DNA of 64,000 bases from assembly GCF_039541855.1 (NCBI RefSeq), contig NZ_BAABHA010000002.1, positions 1,244,966-1,308,965 on the forward strand, written 5' to 3'. The stretch's first letter is position 1. Every line of letters starts with the position of its first letter. Source of the DNA: Solirubrum koreensis (GTDB lineage Bacteria > Bacteroidota > Bacteroidia > Cytophagales > Hymenobacteraceae). The notes under the pieces are model-generated. The model searched no databases. It worked only from the letters and a program-made list of their open reading frames with translations, and was not told the DNA's origin. This document shows positions 51,157 to 59,319 of the stretch, piece by piece. Both the position numbers and the translations under genes were made by a program.

Positions 51157-52275
51157 ATGAATAAGCTGCTTCCGGTCATTACCCTGCTGCTGACGTTGTT
51201 TAGCGCCAGCTGCTCCCTTAAGCCCACCACCAAGAACGACGTACAAGCCACTCAGGCCCAGCTCCCGCAGGAGGAAGCGCCGCACCTGCGCAACTCGCTG
51301 GAGTGGTGGTACTTTACCGGCCACTTGCGCGACTCCGTTTCCGGTCAGCTCTACGGGTTGGAGTATGTGTTCTTTCACTTCAACCCCACCGGCAAAAAGG
51401 ACCACCTGATGGTGAACGTGGCCCTCACCGATCCGCGGCAAAAGCGTTTCCGCTACGATTACGAGTGGCGTGGCCTGCCCAACGAGCTACCCGCCACCCT
51501 GCCTATTGATCTGAGCCTGCGCAAGAAAGACCAAACCTGGACCCTGCGTGGCCAGGAAGGGCGTTACCAGCTGCAAGCCGAAATGGCCAGCCACCCCGGC
51601 TACGGCCTGAATCTGCGCACCGAACCCGCCAAGCCCATTTTACTGCACGGTGGCACCGGCTACGAAAATTACGGCAACATTGCCACGGCGGGCTATTACA
51701 GCTACCCGCGCCTGCGCACCCGCGGCACCCTGCTCATCGACGGCAAGCCCCGCGCCGTGAGCGGCGAGCTGTGGTACGACCGGCAGTGGAACTGCGGTTC
51801 CGTAACGCGCAAGGATATCGGCTGGGACTGGTTCAGCATTCAGCTCGACGAGCCCCGCGAAGAAATAATGCTGTACACCGTGCACGATAAAAACTCCGGC
51901 CAGCACCTGGGCGGCGGTTCGCACTACGGCGCCCAAAACCAGAACAACCACCTCAACGAAACTGATTTTCAGCTGGAAACCCTGGAATACTGGACCAGCC
52001 CCCGCTCCAAGCTGCGCTACCCCAGCAAGTGGCGCGTGCGCATACCCAGCCAAGGCTACGATTTGCTGATTGAGCCCGTAATGCCCGATCAGGAGCTAAC
52101 CCTGAAGCTGATTGCCGGCATCAAAATGCACTACTGGGAAGGCATGTGCCGCGTCACCGGCACGCACAATGGCAAACCCGTTAGCGGCAACAGCTACGTG
52201 GAAATAACCAACCGCAAGGAGCCGCGCCTACCGGCCGCAGCCGCTTCGGAGGCAGCCAAGGCGTCAGCTAAATAA
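51157..52275 (+). CDS. AttH/CrtC-like lipocalin-domain lipoprotein
   Basis: A 372-residue protein with a lipoprotein signal (FSASC, Cys19). The conserved segment NSLEWWYFTGHLRDSVSGQLYGLEYVFF belongs to the AttH/carotenoid 1,2-hydratase (CrtC) lipocalin-like family; YYSYPRLRTRGTL and ELWYDRQW follow, with WDWFSIQLD further on. CrtC hydrates carotenoids, while AttH-type proteins are of uncertain function and often sit with transport systems. No carotenoid or ABC genes adjoin it, so the substrate is open. The C-terminus is an Ala/Lys-rich tail. It follows twin 2 by 42 bp and could share its transcript. Confidence 0.85.
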   Translation: MNKLLPVITLLLTLFSASCSLKPTTKNDVQATQAQLPQEEAPHLRNSLEWWYFTGHLRDSVSGQLYGLEYVFFHFNPTGKKDHLMVNVALTDPRQKRFRYDYEWRGLPNELPATLPIDLSLRKKDQTWTLRGQEGRYQLQAEMASHPGYGLNLRTEPAKPILLHGGTGYENYGNIATAGYYSYPRLRTRGTLLIDGKPRAVSGELWYDRQWNCGSVTRKDIGWDWFSIQLDEPREEIMLYTVHDKNSGQHLGGGSHYGAQNQNNHLNETDFQLETLEYWTSPRSKLRYPSKWRVRIPSQGYDLLIEPVMPDQELTLKLIAGIKMHYWEGMCRVTGTHNGKPVSGNSYVEITNRKEPRLPAAAASEAAKASAK

Positions 52276-52303
52276 CCTCGTCAGCTAAATAACCTGTTGT
52301 GCC

Positions 52304-53488
52304 CTACGCGTTGAGCAGCACCCGGAACGTAGTTCCCTTCCCCACTTCCGACCAACGCACGTATAGTCGGCCGGAGTGGTAGTTGTCGATGATGCGTTTG
52401 GCCAACGCCAAACCCAAGCCCCAGCCGCGCTTTTTGGTGGTGTAGCCCGGCTGGAATACGGTTTCCAGCTTGCTTTTAGGAATGCCCTTACCGGTATCGG
52501 TAATGTCGAGGGCTATTTGCTTGTTCTGGCGGCCGCCGTGCCGAATGATGAGCGTAATGCTGCCGCGGCCATCCATGGCGTCCACGGCGTTTTTGCAGAT
52601 GTTCTCAATTACCCACTCCAGCAGCGGCACGTTCAGCTTGGCCGTGGTGCCGCGTGGTAGCAGGCTTTCCACCTTAAACACCACTTTGCGCGATACCCGC
52701 ACTTTCAGGTAGTCGATGGCCCGCTCGGCTACTTCGTAAACGTCCTCGTCTTTAAGGATGGGAATGGAGCCGATGTTGGAGAAGCGCTCCGTAATAATTT
52801 CAAGCCGCCGTATATCCTTACCTAGCTCTTCCACAATGGGCTCGTCGCGGAAGCGTTCCGAGTCGCGCAGGTACTCCTGCCACGCCATGAGGCTGCTGAG
52901 TGGCGTGCCCAGCTGGTGGGCGGTTTCCTTAGCCAAGCCCACCCACACGCGGTTCTGCTCGGCGCGGCGCGAGTAGCTGAAGGCGAAATACGCGATGATG
53001 CCCAACGACGCAATAACGGCCAGCTGCACCAGCGGGTAGGTTCGTAGCTGGCTCAGAATCAGCGAGTCTTTGTAATAAACATAGTTGCGCGCCCCGGCTC
53101 CCAACTCTATTACGATGGGCGGATGCAGCTCCTTCATTTGCTCAATTTCGCGCTGCAATAGCTCGGTGCGCTGCTGTTCGGTTAGGCCCTTGGGCAAGTC
53201 CAGGTTACGAGCGTCGGCAATGTTGCCCTCGGCATCAGTGAGGATAACCGGAACCGTTTTGTTGGCCTGAATAATTTCCGTGGACACGAACTGCACGTTC
53301 GTGTCATCCGATTCAGTGTTGATGGTGAAGCGCAGCGCCTTGGCGTACAGGTCAATTTGCTGCTGCTCCCGCTCCGACAGCCGGCTCACCAGCAAATTGG
53401 TGTACACCACCGTAACGGCGCCGATAACCAGCGCCAACACTACGATGAGCAGCTTAATGCGGGATTTTTGGTCGTAAATGGGCAGCAC
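52304..53488 (-). CDS. Orphan sensor histidine kinase
   Basis: A 394-residue kinase: membrane segment 1 (about 13-33), a periplasmic sensor of about 110 residues, membrane segment 2 (about 150-170), then the kinase core. The phospho-acceptor is His191 in KETAHQLGTPLSSL, followed by the N box ENICKNAVDAM, G1 DITDTGKGIP and G2 GWGLGLAL. There is no HAMP, PAS or receiver domain, and no response regulator gene is nearby. The start is uncertain: GTG 53488 gives VLPIYDQKSRIKLL, which fits related proteins; TTG 53515 is also open. It is divergent from hemA. Confidence 0.9.
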   Translation of the reverse strand: MLPIYDQKSRIKLLIVVLALVIGAVTVVYTNLLVSRLSEREQQQIDLYAKALRFTINTESDDTNVQFVSTEIIQANKTVPVILTDAEGNIADARNLDLPKGLTEQQRTELLQREIEQMKELHPPIVIELGAGARNYVYYKDSLILSQLRTYPLVQLAVIASLGIIAYFAFSYSRRAEQNRVWVGLAKETAHQLGTPLSSLMAWQEYLRDSERFRDEPIVEELGKDIRRLEIITERFSNIGSIPILKDEDVYEVAERAIDYLKVRVSRKVVFKVESLLPRGTTAKLNVPLLEWVIENICKNAVDAMDGRGSITLIIRHGGRQNKQIALDITDTGKGIPKSKLETVFQPGYTTKKRGWGLGLALAKRIIDNYHSGRLYVRWSEVGKGTTFRVLLNA

Positions 53489-53853
53489 GGCAAAAAAGAA
53501 TAACGGCACGGGCAACCAGCGGTTTGCCCTCAGCGTGTACAGGCACGAAGGTACGCAGCGGCTTAGCCCACGGATGCTTTTTGGCGCAGTCGAGCTTGGC
53601 TACGCTCTGTACCACATCATTAAGTGATTGACAGCCCGCAGGTTGCTGCGCACCTTTGTACAAACGCTTAAGTGGCGTCTATTACTGCTCTTGGAAATGA
53701 TTTTTGTCAGGCTCTGCGGCGCAATACGGCCTCTCAGCCTTAAAAACGAACTTCTCTACGCCGCTCGAACCACCTTATCGGTATGGGTGTTTTCACTGTA
53801 CCGATTTGCAGCGTAATTTTGCATTCCACTTCTACGACGTCGTAGCTCCCGCT
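53489..53853. other. 365-bp divergent region between the kinase gene and hemA
   Basis: No convincing gene. It holds the hemA -7 box (53814-53821). The 69-codon leftward frame here merely extends and overlaps the kinase gene and has no recognisable features. Confidence 0.5.
53814..53821 (+). promoter_or_regulatory. Putative hemA promoter (-7 box)
   Basis: TAATTTTG matches TAnnTTTG, 32 bp before the ATG. TTTT lies 20 bp upstream, near the -33 position. Confidence 0.5.
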
Positions 53854-55128
53854 ATGAACCACCCATTCAAGGCTGTTGGCCTGTCCTTCAAAACCGCTCC
53901 GCTCGCCATCCGCGAGCTGATTTCGTTGGACGAAGCTGCCTGCCGACGTTTTCTGGACACGTTGCGCAACGAGCTAGGTCTTTCCGACCTGCTGGTGCTC
54001 AGCACCTGTAACCGCACGGAAGTGTTCTACGCTTCTGAGCGTGACCAAAGCCCGGCCATCATCGAAGCCCTCGGCGAGCTGAAAGGCGTGGTCGAAATGG
54101 CCGATTACTACGAGTACTTCAGCCTCTACAACACCTGCACCGAAGCTTCCCAGCACCTCTTCGAGGTGGCCATGGGCCTCGATGCCCAGGTAGTGGGCGA
54201 CCTGCAGATCAGCAACCAGGTGAAAAAGGCTTACCAGTGGTCGGCCGATGCCGATGCTGCTGGCCCCTTCCTGCACCGCCTCTTGCACACGGTGTTCTTC
54301 ACCAACAAGCGCGTGCAGCAGGAAACCTCTTTCCGCGACGGTGCTGCCTCTACCTCGTACGCCGCTCTGGAGCTGGTAGAGGAGCTAACCGCCGACGTGG
54401 CTAACCCGCGTGTGTTGGTAGTAGGCTTGGGCGAAATTGGGGCCGATGTGTGCCGCCACCTCGCCGACAGCAAGACCTTCACCGACGTTACCATTTGCAA
54501 CCGCACCCGCAGCAAAGCCGAGGAATTGGCGGCAGAGTGCGGCGGCCTGAAAGTCCTCAACTTCGAGGACCTGGTGGACGGCATGCAGCAGGCCGACGTC
54601 ATCATCTCGTCGGTAGCCCGCGACACGCCGTACTTCACCGCCGATATGGTGAGCCGGCTGGACGTGCTCAGCTTTAAGTTCTTCGTCGACCTTTCGGTGC
54701 CGCGCAGCATTGAGGCCGAAGTGGAGCAAGTACCAGGCGTGCTGGTGTACAACATCGACGCCATTCAGAGCCGCGCCAACGAGGCCCTGGAGCAGCGTTT
54801 GGCCGCTGTACCGCAAGTACGCGCCATTATTGCCGAGAGCATGGCCGGTTTAAACGACTGGTCGCGCGAAATGATGGTGTCGCCCATCATCCACCGCATG
54901 AAGGAAGGCCTTGAGCAAATTCGGCAGGAAGAGCTGGACCGTTACCAGAAGAAGCTCGGCCCCGACGAGGCCAAGCGCCTCGACGACATCACGAAGTCGT
55001 TGATGCAAAAGGTCCTGAAGCGCCACGTGCTGCAGCTGAAAGCTGCCTGCAAGCGCGACCAGGCCGACCAACTCCTGGAAGTACTCAACGACCTGTTCGA
55101 CCTCGAACGCCAGCCCACTCAGGCATAG
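53854..55128 (+). CDS. hemA: Glutamyl-tRNA reductase
   Basis: A 424-residue enzyme that reduces glutamyl-tRNA to glutamate-1-semialdehyde, the first step of the C5 route to heme. The N-terminal GLSFKTAPLAIRE and the catalytic LSTCNRTEVFY (Cys52) are followed by FFTNKRVQQET and ASTSYAALELVEE; the NADPH domain starts with VLVVGLGEIGADV (about 188). A helical dimerisation domain closes the protein at normal length. The ATG at 53854 fits the family; the open frame starts at 53704. No other heme genes are adjacent. Two hairpin terminators follow. Confidence 0.96.
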   Translation: MNHPFKAVGLSFKTAPLAIRELISLDEAACRRFLDTLRNELGLSDLLVLSTCNRTEVFYASERDQSPAIIEALGELKGVVEMADYYEYFSLYNTCTEASQHLFEVAMGLDAQVVGDLQISNQVKKAYQWSADADAAGPFLHRLLHTVFFTNKRVQQETSFRDGAASTSYAALELVEELTADVANPRVLVVGLGEIGADVCRHLADSKTFTDVTICNRTRSKAEELAAECGGLKVLNFEDLVDGMQQADVIISSVARDTPYFTADMVSRLDVLSFKFFVDLSVPRSIEAEVEQVPGVLVYNIDAIQSRANEALEQRLAAVPQVRAIIAESMAGLNDWSREMMVSPIIHRMKEGLEQIRQEELDRYQKKLGPDEAKRLDDITKSLMQKVLKRHVLQLKAACKRDQADQLLEVLNDLFDLERQPTQA

Positions 55129-55145
55129 GCTTAGCTTGTTAACTT

Positions 55146-55183
55146 CGAGAAGCGCCACGGCCCTGCAGCCGTGGCGCTTCTCG
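55146..55183 (+). terminator. hemA terminator
   Basis: Sixteen-base perfect arms (55146-55161 and 55168-55183) around CCTGCA, 17 bp after the hemA stop, ending in TTTCAGG. Confidence 0.8.
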
Positions 55184-55222
55184 TTTCAGGTTTTCTATAA
55201 CGAGGAACTCAGTTTACCAGAA

Positions 55223-55257
55223 AGCAAAAAGCCCCGTTTGCGACGGGGCTTTTTGCT
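55223..55257. terminator. Bidirectional terminator before the ArsR gene stop
   Basis: Fifteen-base perfect arms (55223-55237 and 55243-55257) contain A runs on the left and T runs on the right around TTGCG, so it can end both the leftward ArsR gene and rightward read-through. Confidence 0.85.
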
Positions 55258-55280
55258 GATCAAAGCGCAAAACGGTGCAG

Positions 55281-55589
55281 TTACATCGAGTCGCAGCACT
55301 CCTCGAGTGAGTCAATCACGTCGAGCAGTTTGGGGATAGATAGCGAATAGTAGATCTTGGTGCCGACCTTGAACGACGACAAAATGCCGCGGTCCTTCAA
55401 GGTAATCAGATGCTGAGAAGCAATGGCCTGCGGCAGGCCGAGCGTGCGGTAAATTTCCGTCACGGTCATCTTGTCTTCCTTGCCCAGCAAATCAACGATG
55501 GCCAGACGCTTGGGGTGAGCCAAGACTTTGAGCATCGCGGCAGCCTTATCCACTTTCTTGGATTCAACGCGTGAAAGCAGTGGTTTCAT
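55281..55589 (-). CDS. ArsR-family winged-helix regulator
   Basis: A 102-residue DNA-binding protein. The ArsR core is clear: MLKVLAHPKRLAIVDLLG (helix 2-3), VTEIYRTLGLPQAIASQHL (the turn and recognition helix) and LKDRGILSSFKVGTKIYYSL (the wing). There is no ELCVCDL-type metal box in helix alpha-3. The C-terminal CCDSM holds two adjacent cysteines, which could bind metal or sense redox, though this is only suggested by position. It stands alone between two terminators and the dehydrogenase gene, which is divergent from it by 257 bp. Confidence 0.9.
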   Translation of the reverse strand: MKPLLSRVESKKVDKAAAMLKVLAHPKRLAIVDLLGKEDKMTVTEIYRTLGLPQAIASQHLITLKDRGILSSFKVGTKIYYSLSIPKLLDVIDSLEECCDSM

Positions 55590-55765
55590 TGAAGGCGTGC
55601 AACGGTGGGAGTTCTTTGTTGAGAGGTACGCGTAATACGTGCTTACTATACTCTAAAGTTCCTATAATCTTTCCACAAGCGTAAGATTTTTACCCGGCCC
55701 CAGGCGCATGTACCTGATAAAAAGGCCACTCAGGATTAAAATTGGCCCGATCATCTGTCCGGCTG

Positions 55766-55773
55766 TACCTTTG
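55766..55773 (+). promoter_or_regulatory. Putative promoter of the second dehydrogenase gene
   Basis: TACCTTTG matches TAnnTTTG; a TTG lies at 55742-55744, 21 bp upstream, near the expected -33 spacing. About 73 bp remain to the ATG. Confidence 0.55.
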
Positions 55774-55846
55774 AACACCGTATTTTCTCCCTCCTCTTCC
55801 CCTTGGTTCGCCAGACTGTGGCGGCCTTTCTTCACCCCTTTCCCCC

Positions 55847-57073
55847 ATGCGCGACCTGCTAGCCACCTTCGAGAACAAGCGTCCCGAAATCGTTTTTGAA
55901 TGGAAAGACTCTGAAACCGAAGCCGAAGGCTGGGTAGTTATTAACTCTTTGCGCGGTGGCGCGGCCGGTGGCGGCACCCGTATGCGCAAGGGCCTCGATA
56001 AGCGCGAGGTGGAAAGCCTGGCCAAAACCATGGAGGTGAAGTTCACGGTATCGGGTCCGGCCATTGGCGGCGCGAAATCGGGCATCAACTTCGATCCGCA
56101 GGACCCGCGCAAACGCGGCGTGCTGGAACGCTGGTACCGCGCCGTAATTCCGCTGCTGAAAAGCTACTACGGCACCGGCGGCGACCTGAACGTGGACGAG
56201 ATTCACGAGGTAATTGCCATTACCGAAGACTACGGCCTCTGGCACCCGCAAGAGGGCGTGGTAACCGGGCACTACCGCGCTACCGAACCTCAGAAAATTC
56301 AGAAAATCGGACAATTGCGCCAAGGTGTTATTAAGGTGGTAGAAGACGACACCTTCACGCCCGACCGCAACCGCCGTTACACCGTGGCCGATTTGATTAC
56401 CGGTTACGGCGTAGCCGAGGCCGTGCGCCACTATTACGCCCTGTGGGGCGGCGAGCTGCAAGGCAAACGCGCCATTATTCAGGGCTGGGGCAACGTAGGG
56501 GCGGCAGCAGCCTATTACCTGGCCCAGCAAGGCGCCGTTATTACCGGCATCATTGACCGGGCCGGTGGCCTGCTGAAACCCGAGGGCTTTTCGTTCGAGG
56601 AAATTCGGGAGCTGTTTTTGAACCGCCAGGGCAATGCCCTCACGGCCGATAACCTGCTGCCGTTCGAGCAGATAAACGAGCAGGTGTGGGCTAGCGGTGC
56701 CGAAATCTTTGTGCCGGCCGCCGCCTCGCGCCTAGTTACGCGCCAGCAGGTAGAGCAGCTGCTAGCCGGCGGCCTGGAGGTTATTTCCAGCGGCGCAAAC
56801 GTGCCCTTCGCCGACCCCGAAATCTTCTTCGGTCCCACCGGCGAATTCGCCGATGCCCACACGGCCGTTATTCCCGACTTTATTGCCAACTGCGGCATGG
56901 CCCGGGTTTTCGCTTACCTCATGGAAACCAACGCCGAAATTACCGACAAGGCCATTTTCGGCGACATTTCGCGCACTATTCTGCGGGCGCTGGAGCGCAC
57001 CCACAAGCAGGGCGGCCAACCGGTACAGGTGGCACGCACGTCGTTTGAGCTGGCCTTGCGCCAGTTGGTGTAG
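55847..57073 (+). CDS. Glu/Leu/Phe/Val dehydrogenase family protein (second paralogue)
   Basis: A 408-residue enzyme related to glutamate and leucine dehydrogenases but distant from GdhA at 33915. The substrate domain has RGGAAGGGTRM and VSGPAIGGAKSGINFDP with the catalytic lysines; IQGWGNVGAAAAYYLAQ is the NAD motif. PGP-type regions of true GDH are changed, and an insert (TEPQKIQKIGQLRQGVIKV) lies near 150. Members of this branch are annotated Glu/Leu/Phe/Val dehydrogenase; whether it acts on glutamate or branched-chain substrates cannot be told. It precedes the MscS gene by 47 bp on the same strand. Confidence 0.85.
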   Translation: MRDLLATFENKRPEIVFEWKDSETEAEGWVVINSLRGGAAGGGTRMRKGLDKREVESLAKTMEVKFTVSGPAIGGAKSGINFDPQDPRKRGVLERWYRAVIPLLKSYYGTGGDLNVDEIHEVIAITEDYGLWHPQEGVVTGHYRATEPQKIQKIGQLRQGVIKVVEDDTFTPDRNRRYTVADLITGYGVAEAVRHYYALWGGELQGKRAIIQGWGNVGAAAAYYLAQQGAVITGIIDRAGGLLKPEGFSFEEIRELFLNRQGNALTADNLLPFEQINEQVWASGAEIFVPAAASRLVTRQQVEQLLAGGLEVISSGANVPFADPEIFFGPTGEFADAHTAVIPDFIANCGMARVFAYLMETNAEITDKAIFGDISRTILRALERTHKQGGQPVQVARTSFELALRQLV

Positions 57074-57120
57074 GGTCTGCTCAGACACATGGCAACCGGC
57101 GCTTTCCTTCCGTTTTACTT

Positions 57121-58278
57121 ATGAATACCAAAGAGCTTCTCAATCAGCAGTTTTTCGGCAACACCGTGGGGCAGTACATGCTCTGCGGCATTGTGCTGCT
57201 GGTGGGCTTTTTCCTGCGGCGGCTGCTGTCGCGCATCGTTTCGAAACTCATTTACCGGCTTACCAAAAAATACACGGCCGGCGTTAGCGAGCAGCAGCTC
57301 AGCGCATTGCTGATCAAGCCGCTGTCGGTGGTGTTGTTTCTGGTTACGCTGTTCCTGGCCTTTAACATCCTCGACTACCCAACCCAGGTTTCGGAAATTG
57401 ACCACAACGAGCCTTGGCTTAAGAAAATAGCGTTTCGGTTGTACCAGATTGGCGTTATCACGTCCATGGCTTGGGTAGTTCTGCGCCTGATTGACTTTGC
57501 CGAGCTGGTTTACCGCCGCCGCGCCGAGTTTAAAACCAACGTGAACACCCGCCTCGACGCGCAGTTCATTCCCTTCGCCAAGGACTTTGTGAAGGTTCTG
57601 ATCTTGATTTTTGCCTTTCTGGTAATTCTGGGGCAGGTATTTGCCGTGAACGTGACGGCCCTTATCGGCGGCTTGGGTATTGGCGGTTTGGCGGTGGCCT
57701 TTGCGGCCAAGGAAAGCCTGGAAAACCTGATTGCGTCGTTTACCATCTTCCTCGACCGGCCCTTTCAGGTGGGCGAGCTGGTAACGGTGGGTGGCATTAC
57801 GGGCACGGTGGAAAAAATTGGTTTCCGCAGTACCCGCCTGCGTACCGCCGAGAAAAGCTACGTGACGGTCCCTAACCGTTCCATGATTGATAAACCGCTG
57901 GACAACTTGTCGTTGCGAACGTCCAGGCGCGTAAATTTTACCCTGAATTTCAGCCACGAAACTACTCGTGCTCAGTTGCTGGCTATTGTGGCCGAGTTGG
58001 GGGAATACCTGCGCCAGCAACCCAGCGTGGTACCCGAAGAAGTACAGATTAAGCTGGCGGCCCTTACCCAAAACGGGCGCGACCTATCGGTGCAGTTCTT
58101 CCTGCAAGTAGCCAATTACGACGAGTACCTCGACGTGAAGGAGCAGGTCAACTACCACATCCTCGAGGTTGTGGAAGCGCAGGGCGCCACGTTTGCCTCT
58201 AACACCACCGTGGTACATATGTCGCCGTGGGCCGGCATGAACCCCAATGACGCCGCGGGTAGTGGCTCTATTATTTAA
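57121..58278 (+). CDS. MscS-family mechanosensitive channel
   Basis: A 385-residue inner-membrane channel that opens under membrane tension to release solutes. Four or more hydrophobic segments are present (about 18-38, 63-83, 105-125, 165-185). The pore helix and its following signature are GGLGIGGLAVAFAAKESLEN (about 181-200), then IFLDRPFQVGELV and the beta domain (GTVEKIGFRSTRLRT, VPNRSMIDKPLDN). The longer N-terminus is the usual Bacteroidota form. It is probably cotranscribed with the dehydrogenase gene and ends at a strong hairpin. Confidence 0.93.
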   Translation: MNTKELLNQQFFGNTVGQYMLCGIVLLVGFFLRRLLSRIVSKLIYRLTKKYTAGVSEQQLSALLIKPLSVVLFLVTLFLAFNILDYPTQVSEIDHNEPWLKKIAFRLYQIGVITSMAWVVLRLIDFAELVYRRRAEFKTNVNTRLDAQFIPFAKDFVKVLILIFAFLVILGQVFAVNVTALIGGLGIGGLAVAFAAKESLENLIASFTIFLDRPFQVGELVTVGGITGTVEKIGFRSTRLRTAEKSYVTVPNRSMIDKPLDNLSLRTSRRVNFTLNFSHETTRAQLLAIVAELGEYLRQQPSVVPEEVQIKLAALTQNGRDLSVQFFLQVANYDEYLDVKEQVNYHILEVVEAQGATFASNTTVVHMSPWAGMNPNDAAGSGSII

Positions 58279-58289
58279 GCAGCCCTCAG

Positions 58290-58340
58290 AAACGGCAAAC
58301 GCCGGCTGAAGCCTTGAGCCTCAGCCGGCGTTTGCCGTTT
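58290..58340. terminator. Bidirectional terminator hairpin
   Basis: Twenty-base perfect arms (58290-58309 and 58321-58340) surround an 11-base loop, with AAA and TTT ends. It lies between convergent mscS and the TerB-like gene. Confidence 0.85.
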
Positions 58341-58355
58341 GTATCGTGTTGTCGT

Positions 58356-59228
58356 TTAGCGTCGTCCGCCCAGCAGGCCGCCGAGCACGCTGCCCAGACC
58401 GCCGCCCATCAGGCCACCCAGGCCGCCGCCACCGGCAGTACGGGCACCCATTTGCGGCTGTCCGCCTAAGCCGCCCAGCACCGACATAATGGTGCCCAGG
58501 CCGCCGCCCATACGCGACATACCGCCCATGGAGTTTCCGCCACCGGCCATGCCGCCGAGCAAGCCGCCCAGTGGGCTACCACCACCCGTCATGCCGCCGA
58601 GCAGGCCACCGAGGCCGCCACCGCCGCCCATCATGCCGCCGCCCATGCCGCCCATTCCCATGCCCATACCGGATGAGCGGCCGCCGCCCATCACGCGCGA
58701 CAGCACCATAGGCGCTAGCACCGTGAGCAAACCAGTAACGGCTGTTTCGGGTGGAATTCCCACTTGGCGCAGTTTATCGCCAATGCCCCCAAACATACCG
58801 CCGCCGCTTTGAGCCTCTTCGGGGTTCTGGGCCTGTTGATCGGCCACCTGCTCCAGGGTTTGCACCTGCTGCTGGTTAACGCCGAGGTAATCTGAAATTT
58901 TATTGATCATCTGCTCCTCGTTGTTGGCGTAGCTGCCATCGGCGCGGGCAAAACTGATGAGGTCCTTCACCAGGGAGAAACGAAGCTGACTGTTCTTAAG
59001 CTGGTTGAGGTTAGCGGCAATGCTTTCGTTGGTAGAATCCTGGGCTGCGGTAACCACTTGCTGCGTACCCTGCGGCGAGAGGCCGGCCGTTTGGGCCAGC
59101 TGCTGCAAAAACTCTACTTCGGGCGCCGAGGCCTCGCGGTCGGCTGAAGCAATGCTGGCAATTACGCTCAGGTAAGCGGTTTTCTCGGCTTCAGAATACT
59201 GCTGAAGAACTTGTTGTTCGTTGGCCAT
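58356..59228 (-). CDS. TerB-like protein with Gly/Met-rich tail
   Basis: A 290-residue protein. Residues about 10-130 are helical and resemble the TerB/tellurite-resistance fold (TAYLSVIASIASADREASAPE, then ISFARADGSYANNEEQMINK), which usually binds metal through acidic residues. After a short amphipathic stretch near residue 165 (TAVTGLLTVLAPMVLSRVM) comes a tail of about 110 residues made almost only of Gly, Met, Leu and Ser. Such a tail could fold as a low-complexity, membrane-leaning or self-assembling segment. I took ATG 59228 because it starts the helical domain; the frame opens at 59282. Confidence 0.75.
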   Translation of the reverse strand: MANEQQVLQQYSEAEKTAYLSVIASIASADREASAPEVEFLQQLAQTAGLSPQGTQQVVTAAQDSTNESIAANLNQLKNSQLRFSLVKDLISFARADGSYANNEEQMINKISDYLGVNQQQVQTLEQVADQQAQNPEEAQSGGGMFGGIGDKLRQVGIPPETAVTGLLTVLAPMVLSRVMGGGRSSGMGMGMGGMGGGMMGGGGGLGGLLGGMTGGGSPLGGLLGGMAGGGNSMGGMSRMGGGLGTIMSVLGGLGGQPQMGARTAGGGGLGGLMGGGLGSVLGGLLGGRR

Positions 59229-59319
59229 GATGTGCGGGAAGGTGTAAGGTTGCGGGAAGAATCCTTGTAGTGCCTTACGCACCGCCGCCGCAAATGTTGA
59301 TTGCCGTCGAGCTGTCTGG

